A stretch of DNA of 64,000 nucleotides from Oceanihabitans gracilariae. Its GTDB lineage: Bacteria; Bacteroidota; Bacteroidia; Flavobacteriales; Flavobacteriaceae. The stretch covers positions 248,001-312,000 of the forward strand of contig NZ_JBHULM010000011.1 in assembly GCF_042684485.1 (NCBI RefSeq). Reading direction: 5' to 3'. A program made the translations under genes and the position numbers. The notes beneath the pieces were generated by a model. It worked only from the letters and a program-made list of their open reading frames with translations. It ran no database searches and was not told where the DNA came from. Of the stretch, positions 59,432 to 64,000 are shown in pieces (position 1 is the first letter of the stretch; every line of letters begins with the position of its first letter).

Positions 59432-61384
59432 TACTCTATTTAATTTTCTAGATAGTAGCATTTTTAAACTAGAGTAATCTTTTACTTCTTCTAATATATT
59501 TCTGTTTACTTCAGATTTATTAGCTAGTGTTTGTTGCATAAACTCTTTAACTTTTTGGTCTATTAAAAAGCAACGTAGGTTTAAAATAGTTTCACTCACT
59601 AGCTGTGAAACTGTTTGATCTTTTTCTTTTGGAAATATATTTTTACTGTGCCAATCGGATAAACTGTAGCGTTCATCTTCCATTAAAATAGATGAAATCT
59701 CATTAGCAACACCTTGGTCTACAGTATTTACAAATTGCTTTAACTCAAAATCAGGAGTTTGGTTTAAGGTGTTTATAATGGTATAATACAGGTTTTTAAA
59801 TTGTTCGTTACCAAACTGCATTTCATCATCTTGCAGATCTAAGTAAATTTTTTCAAAAACTTTTGCTTCGTGTTTTACAGGCTCTAGAATTAATTCGTGT
59901 TTATCATTTTCTTTTAAAACTAAATCTTCAAACTCTTCGGTTTTATTTCCGTAGAGTAAAAGTATTTCAATAATTTTTCGTTCTAAAAGATATTGCACAT
60001 CTACCTTTTTTTCTGGTTGTTTGTGCTTTATCACTTCAAATGCTTGTTGTGCTTGAGCTTGTTCTTTATGGGTATCTTGAACGTCTTTATTGGTTATCTG
60101 CGCCAAGGTAGTAAACAAAACTTGTTCACTAATATCCATGATTCTAGAACATTCTTGAATATAGATTTCCTTTTTAATTCTATCCGGAATTTTAGCAATA
60201 CTATTTACAATATCACGAATAGTATCTGCTTTTTTTATAGGATCATTTTTAGATTCTTCATACAAAACCGAAGCTTTAAACTGAATAAAATCTTGAGCAT
60301 GCTCTTTTAAATACTCATTTAACTCTTGTAAAGTATTTTGTTTAGAAAAACTATCTGGATCTTCTCCTTCTGGAAACGTACAAATTTTTACATTCATACC
60401 TTGTTCTAGAATTAAATCAATTCCGCGAAGCGAAGCACGTAATCCTGCTGCATCTCCATCAAAAAGAACGGTTATATTTTTAGTAAGTCTATTTATTAAT
60501 CGAATTTGGTCTGGTGTTAACGCCGTACCTGAAGAAGAAACCACATTGTGAATTCCGGTTTGATGAAACTGTATTACATCTGTATACCCTTCAACCAAAT
60601 AACAATTATCTTCTTTTGCTATACTTTGCTTTGCCTGATAAATACCATACAAAACTTTACTTTTATGGTAAATATCACTTTCTGGTGAGTTTAGGTATTT
60701 GGCTGCTTTTTTATCATTGGTTAAAATTCTTCCACCAAAACCAAGTACACGACCACTCATACTTTGAATTGGGAACATTACACGACCTTTAAATCTATCA
60801 AAACGCTTATCGCCTTTAACAATAGTAAGTCCGGTTTTTTCTAAAAATTCTAACTTATAAGCCTGTTTTAAAGCTTCATCTGTAAAAGCTTGCCACTCGT
60901 CTAATGAATATCCTAAAGCAAACTTTTTTATGGTTTCATCTGTAAAGCCACGTTCTTTAAAATAGCTTAAGCCAATAGCTTTACCTTTGTCTGTTTTATG
61001 TAATATTCTTTGAAAATACGTACTAGCAAATTCACTTACTAAATATAAACTTTCACGTTCATTAGCTTGTTGCTTTTGCTCATTGCTTTGTTCGGTTTCT
61101 TCAATTTCAATATTGTACTTTTTAGCCAAATATTTTATGGCTTCTGGATAGGTAAAATGCTCATGCTCCATTAAAAAAGCCACTGCATTACCTCCTTTTC
61201 CTGTACTAAAATCTTTCCAGATTTGTTTTACAGGAGATACCATAAAACTTGGTGTACGTTCTTCACTAAAAGGACTTAACCCTTTAAAGCTACTTCCCGA
61301 CTTTTTTAATTGCACAAAATCACCTATTACCTCTTCTACACGTGAGGTTTCAAATACTTGGTCTATGGTGGATTTTGATATCAA
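59426..61384 (-). CDS. dnaG: DNA primase DnaG without canonical zinc ligands
   Basis: The 652-residue protein has the primase order: N-terminal zinc-finger-like domain, TOPRIM core (EGYTDVIQFHQTGIHNVVSS and FDGDAAG) and a C-terminal helicase-binding region. The usual CHC2 ligands are replaced. GLCPFH becomes GLSPFS (S37 and S40), and CFGC becomes DFST (D58 and T61). The fold probably persists without zinc. It lays RNA primers for replication. It is convergent with the response regulator. Confidence 0.96.
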   Translation of the reverse strand: MISKSTIDQVFETSRVEEVIGDFVQLKKSGSSFKGLSPFSEERTPSFMVSPVKQIWKDFSTGKGGNAVAFLMEHEHFTYPEAIKYLAKKYNIEIEETEQSNEQKQQANERESLYLVSEFASTYFQRILHKTDKGKAIGLSYFKERGFTDETIKKFALGYSLDEWQAFTDEALKQAYKLEFLEKTGLTIVKGDKRFDRFKGRVMFPIQSMSGRVLGFGGRILTNDKKAAKYLNSPESDIYHKSKVLYGIYQAKQSIAKEDNCYLVEGYTDVIQFHQTGIHNVVSSSGTALTPDQIRLINRLTKNITVLFDGDAAGLRASLRGIDLILEQGMNVKICTFPEGEDPDSFSKQNTLQELNEYLKEHAQDFIQFKASVLYEESKNDPIKKADTIRDIVNSIAKIPDRIKKEIYIQECSRIMDISEQVLFTTLAQITNKDVQDTHKEQAQAQQAFEVIKHKQPEKKVDVQYLLERKIIEILLLYGNKTEEFEDLVLKENDKHELILEPVKHEAKVFEKIYLDLQDDEMQFGNEQFKNLYYTIINTLNQTPDFELKQFVNTVDQGVANEISSILMEDERYSLSDWHSKNIFPKEKDQTVSQLVSETILNLRCFLIDQKVKEFMQQTLANKSEVNRNILEEVKDYSSLKMLLSRKLNRVL

Positions 61385-61603
61385 TTATTGAGGGTTTTTG
61401 CTTTCGCAGAATTAGTTTGTAAATGTACTATAAAAGATAATAGTTTAAAAATTAATGTAAGGAGGATGCTTCTATTTTTAAAAACAAACCACATCTTATA
61501 GAGGCGATACTTTGAATTGTTTAATTCATTTTACACACTAAAATAAACAACGTTTAAAATTTATATGCTATGTAACAAAAGTCACAAACCAAGCCAGAAA
61601 CCA

Positions 61604-61619
61604 ATCGTATCTTTACGAT
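61604..61619. promoter_or_regulatory. Candidate ArsR operator, site 1
   Basis: ATCGTATCTTTACGAT has perfect five-base arms ATCGT / ACGAT with a six-base spacer, ends six bases before the ArsR ATG and overlaps a near-consensus -7 box (TATCTTTA). An identical-arm site lies at 61950. Repression by the ArsR product is the natural inference. Confidence 0.65.
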
Positions 61620-61625
61620 AAGAAA

Positions 61626-61931
61626 ATGAAAAGAAATTTAGAACATATTGATTACAAGGAAGACACCATAACCTTGGCTAAATTTGCTAAAGCGTTAGGG
61701 CATCCTACTAGAATTGCCATTTTAAAACATCTTGAAAACCAATCTTGCTGCTTTACTGGTGATTTAGTAAGCGTATTTCCTTTGGCTCAATCTACTATTT
61801 CGCAACATTTAAAAGAGTTAAAAAATGTAGGTTTAATTCAAGGAGAATTAGAACCTCCAAAAATAAAATACTGTATTAATCAAACCAACTGGAAGACAGC
61901 TAAAAGCTTATTTCAACATTTTTTTAATTAA
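61626..61931 (+). CDS. ArsR/SmtB-family transcriptional regulator
   Basis: The 101-residue protein has a winged helix-turn-helix with ALGHPTRIAILKHL and AQSTISQHLKELKNVGLI. Two adjacent cysteines in NQSCCFTGDL lie near the region where ArsR-type sensors bind As, Sb or soft metals. It probably represses its own cluster; matching operators lie before this gene and before the thioredoxin gene. The inducer is unknown. Confidence 0.9.
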   Translation: MKRNLEHIDYKEDTITLAKFAKALGHPTRIAILKHLENQSCCFTGDLVSVFPLAQSTISQHLKELKNVGLIQGELEPPKIKYCINQTNWKTAKSLFQHFFN

Positions 61932-61949
61932 TATTTTTCTATTAACATT

Positions 61950-61965
61950 ATCGTTTATTTACGAT
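61950..61965. promoter_or_regulatory. Candidate ArsR operator, site 2
   Basis: ATCGTTTATTTACGAT shares arms and spacing with site 1 (and extends to TTATCGT / ACGATAA). It lies 17 bases before the thioredoxin ATG. Confidence 0.65.
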
Positions 61966-61982
61966 AAACAAACTTAAATATA

Positions 61983-62219
61983 ATGAGTAAAGTAATTAAA
62001 ATACTAGGTACTGGTTGCCCTAAATGTAAATCAATGACAAAAGTGGTTACAGATGTAGTTTCAGAAAACAATATTGATGCTACTGTTGAAAAAGTAGAAG
62101 ATATTATGGAAATCATGAAATTTAACATCATGACTACACCTGCTTTAGCAATTGATGATGTAATTAGTATTAAAGGAAGAGTACCTTCAAAAGATGAAGT
62201 TTTAGATCTTTTAAAATAG
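61983..62219 (+). CDS. Small thioredoxin-fold redox-active protein
   Basis: The 78-residue protein has an N-terminal CPKC motif (ILGTGCPKCKSMTKVV, C12 and C15) and the cis-Pro region MTTPALAID, as in the small thioredoxin_3 family. It is a reductant or disulfide carrier. It lies 51 bases after the ArsR gene with its own operator. Function in metalloid or metal resistance is inferred from the neighbours. Confidence 0.88.
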   Translation: MSKVIKILGTGCPKCKSMTKVVTDVVSENNIDATVEKVEDIMEIMKFNIMTTPALAIDDVISIKGRVPSKDEVLDLLK

Positions 62220-62505
62220 AAATAAAACAAATTATAGCAGCTAAGCCTTATCCTGTTTCATCCAGATATATAAAACAGGATAAGCTTAGAAAATACAACA
62301 AATTCTATTTGCATTTTATAGAGCTCATTCACGCTAAATGGAGTAAAAACAAGAAGCGTTTATTAAAGTGTACAAGATTTTTAGTTTTTAAAATTTACAG
62401 TACACCTCTTAAAAATCTATCTATAACAGATAGCATTATCTACTATTAAAAGATTTACAGTAACAATATACAGTTACATAATAACACATTAAAAATTAAA
62501 AGAAA
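62220..62505 (+). other. 286-base intergenic region with inverted and direct repeats
   Basis: A long inverted repeat at 62241-62289 (arms CTAAGCcTTATCCTGTTT / AAACAGGATAAGCTTAG, one bulge) follows the thioredoxin gene. A smaller one lies at 62418-62434 (CTATC / GATAG). Three TACAG-type repeats, ATTTACAGTACA (62393), ATTTACAGTAACA (62453) and ATATACAGTTACA (62466), precede the permease. No gene is seen. Confidence 0.45.
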
Positions 62506-63480
62506 GTGTTTGATTGGTTACAAAATTTTGCAGATTGGTTAATATATTCTGTTTTTAATATTGGAGCAGAAACACACTTAGGAACGGCTTTAAATTTCTT
62601 TGTGTTTGATACCATTAAAATTCTTATTCTGTTATTCATTATTGTTTTTATCATGGGAATAGTGAATGCGTATTTTCCTATTGAAAAACTAAAAGACTAC
62701 CTGAACAGAAAAAAACTATATGGTTTAGAATACTTTTTTTCTTCTGTTTTTGGAGCTATGACACCTTTTTGTTCTTGTTCTTCGGTTCCTTTATTTATTG
62801 GTTTTGTTCAAGGAGGAATTCCTTTAGGAGTTATTTTCTCTTTTTTAATTACTTCTCCATTAGTAAATGAAGTTGCTGTTGCCATGTTTATAGGAATGTT
62901 TGGTTTAAAGCCTACCTTAATTTATGTAGTCTCCGGAATTTTATTAGGAACATTTGGCGGTTGGTTATTGGGTAAATTTCAGCTAGAACACTTACTATCT
63001 GATTGGGCAAAAAAAATTCTTGAAAACAAAATGCAACACCAAGAATATCAAGAAGAAAAACTAACCTTTTCTCAACGACTACCTGAAATAACACATAGCG
63101 CATGGGATATTGTAAAAAATGTATTACTCTATGTAATTATAGGAATTGCAATTGGTGCTGCTATGCATGGCTATGTACCTGAAAACTTTTTTAACACCTA
63201 TTTAGGTGGTGGACAATGGTGGACAGTACCATTAGCAGTAATACTAGCTGTGCCAATGTATGCCAATGCAGCAGGAATTGTTCCTGTAATTCAGGTTTTT
63301 GTAGCAAAAGGTGTTCCTCTAGGTACTGCAATTGCCTTTATGATGGCAACAGTAGGTCTATCTATTCCTGAAGCTACTTTATTAAAAAAAGTATTATCCT
63401 TAAAGTTAATAGCCATCTTTTTTGGAGTGGTAACACTCTTTATCATCCTTTCTGGTTATCTATTTAATGTCCTACTCTAA
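62506..63480 (+). CDS. ArsP-type permease (PF03773-like)
   Basis: The 324-residue protein has about eight membrane helices and the family motif TPFCSCSSVPLF near residue 86, with three cysteines. Later segments such as SPLVNEVAVAMF and ANAAGIVPVIQVFVAKG are conserved. It starts with GTG at 62506. ArsP-type permeases export trivalent organoarsenicals, but many members are uncharacterised. It is preceded by ArsR and the thioredoxin and followed by a CMTC lipoprotein. Confidence 0.87.
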   Translation: MFDWLQNFADWLIYSVFNIGAETHLGTALNFFVFDTIKILILLFIIVFIMGIVNAYFPIEKLKDYLNRKKLYGLEYFFSSVFGAMTPFCSCSSVPLFIGFVQGGIPLGVIFSFLITSPLVNEVAVAMFIGMFGLKPTLIYVVSGILLGTFGGWLLGKFQLEHLLSDWAKKILENKMQHQEYQEEKLTFSQRLPEITHSAWDIVKNVLLYVIIGIAIGAAMHGYVPENFFNTYLGGGQWWTVPLAVILAVPMYANAAGIVPVIQVFVAKGVPLGTAIAFMMATVGLSIPEATLLKKVLSLKLIAIFFGVVTLFIILSGYLFNVLL

Positions 63481-63546
63481 AACAAAAGCTCAACTTTTAA
63501 ATAAAAGAAAAACAGAAGATTTACAAAAGCAATAAAAACTACAACA

Positions 63547-63987
63547 ATGCAAAAAACAATTTCATTTATCGCCATTTTAACTATAGCTTTTATACTAACA
63601 GCATGTAACAATAAAAGCGAAAACGCTACTCCTTCTTTAGATACATCTGTCTCAAAAATAGAAATTTTAGACTTTCATTCTACACACAGATGCATGACTT
63701 GTAAAGCCATAGAAGCAAACACAAAATACACGCTAGACACTTATTTTTCTGAAGAATTAAAACAAGATAAAATAAGCTTTCAAGTGATTAATGTAGATGA
63801 AAAAGAAAACGAAAAAATTGCTGAAAAATTTGAAGCTTCAGGAACAGCATTATATATAAATGTGATAAAAAACGGAAAAGAGTCTAAAATAGATCTAACC
63901 GAATTTGCCTTTATGGAAGGGAATGACAAAGAAGCCTTTTCCAAACAGCTAAAAACTAAAATTGATACCCAATTAAATACGCTGTAA
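63547..63987 (+). CDS. Thioredoxin-like lipoprotein with CMTC motif
   Basis: The 146-residue protein has a lipoprotein signal (FILTACNNK, Cys20), then a thioredoxin-like domain with FHSTHRCMTCKAIEAN and a later FEASGTALYINVIKNGKE. The CxxC pair suggests thiol-disulfide exchange in the periplasm. It lies 67 bases after the permease and ends directly before the next start codon, implying an operon. Confidence 0.85.
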   Translation: MQKTISFIAILTIAFILTACNNKSENATPSLDTSVSKIEILDFHSTHRCMTCKAIEANTKYTLDTYFSEELKQDKISFQVINVDEKENEKIAEKFEASGTALYINVIKNGKESKIDLTEFAFMEGNDKEAFSKQLKTKIDTQLNTL

Positions 63988-64000
63988 ATGGATTTTTTAA
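63988..64000 (+). CDS. Start of a further gene, truncated by the window edge
   Basis: An ATG follows the lipoprotein stop codon with no gap and the frame (M-D-F-L) is open to the edge. Only four codons are visible. In related clusters the next gene is often an efflux or DsbD-like permease, but that cannot be seen here. Confidence 0.35.

Noticed and set aside
61461..61501. A perfect GGAGG followed by an ATG and an 11-codon frame upstream of the ArsR gene
   Set aside because: The spacing is too short and this lineage rarely uses Shine-Dalgarno sequences; probably chance.

Overview
The window is AT-rich chromosomal DNA from a member of the Bacteroidota, most likely a marine or alga-associated Flavobacteriaceae. 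Evidence for this: a gldK-gldL-gldM-gldN block (type IX secretion and gliding), a separate gldB-gldC pair next to nadE, an exosortase F pair, TonB-dependent receptor biology, a HYC_CC_PP family protein, promoters with the Bacteroidota -7 box TAnnTTTG, and almost no Shine-Dalgarno sequences. I see no insertion sequence, prophage, CRISPR array or rRNA operon.

Region 1 (1-13796) is an L-fucose utilisation island. A truncated hybrid-type sensor regulator (HTCS) runs off the left edge. It is followed on the minus strand by fructose-1,6-bisphosphatase, an FGGY sugar kinase, L-fucose isomerase and a RhaD-type class II aldolase. A divergent AraC regulator faces a plus-strand arm of lactaldehyde dehydrogenase, a FucP-type symporter and an FMN-dependent lactate dehydrogenase. 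Together they import L-fucose, split fuculose-1-phosphate into DHAP and lactaldehyde, oxidise lactaldehyde to lactate and then pyruvate, and can return the triose to hexose through the bisphosphatase.

Region 2 (13797-14650) holds an initiator tRNA gene preceded by an unusually hairpin-dense intergenic stretch with a degraded copy of the tRNA 3' end. Region 3 (14688-24838) carries a plant-type leucine-rich-repeat protein, a three-gene RND efflux system, an ABC-F protein, a DUF983 protein and an FAD oxidoreductase. Region 4 (24898-34300) is gldN, gldM, gldL, gldK, a ureohydrolase-fold protein with altered metal ligands, topA and a membrane protein.

Region 5 (34374-41671) is a plus-strand run of miaB, a sigma-54 activator, lptE, a TPR-like protein, secG, groES and groEL. 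A sigma-54-like -24/-12 element lies before groES, and a REP-like double hairpin sits between groES and groEL. Region 6 (41720-47063) has a small GIY-YIG-like protein, a cysteine-rich set of probable metal-handling genes (HMA protein, TonB receptor, HMA-MauE fusion, HYC_CC_PP protein) and xrtF with its partner. Region 7 (47129-61384) is housekeeping: a GAF protein, an ABC permease, purH, the mreBCD-mrdA-rodA elongasome operon, gldB-gldC, nadE, a response regulator with a non-canonical receiver, and dnaG without its usual zinc ligands. Region 8 (61604-64000) is an ArsR-controlled cluster of a mini-thioredoxin, an ArsP-type permease and a thioredoxin-like lipoprotein, with two matching palindromic operators.

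The strongest candidates for new biology are the sigma-54-type signal on groESL beside a sigma-54 activator, the ArsR operator pair and its redox/permease cluster, the pseudo-receiver regulator, the altered ureohydrolase beside the gliding genes, and the cysteine-rich TonB/HMA/MauE cluster.
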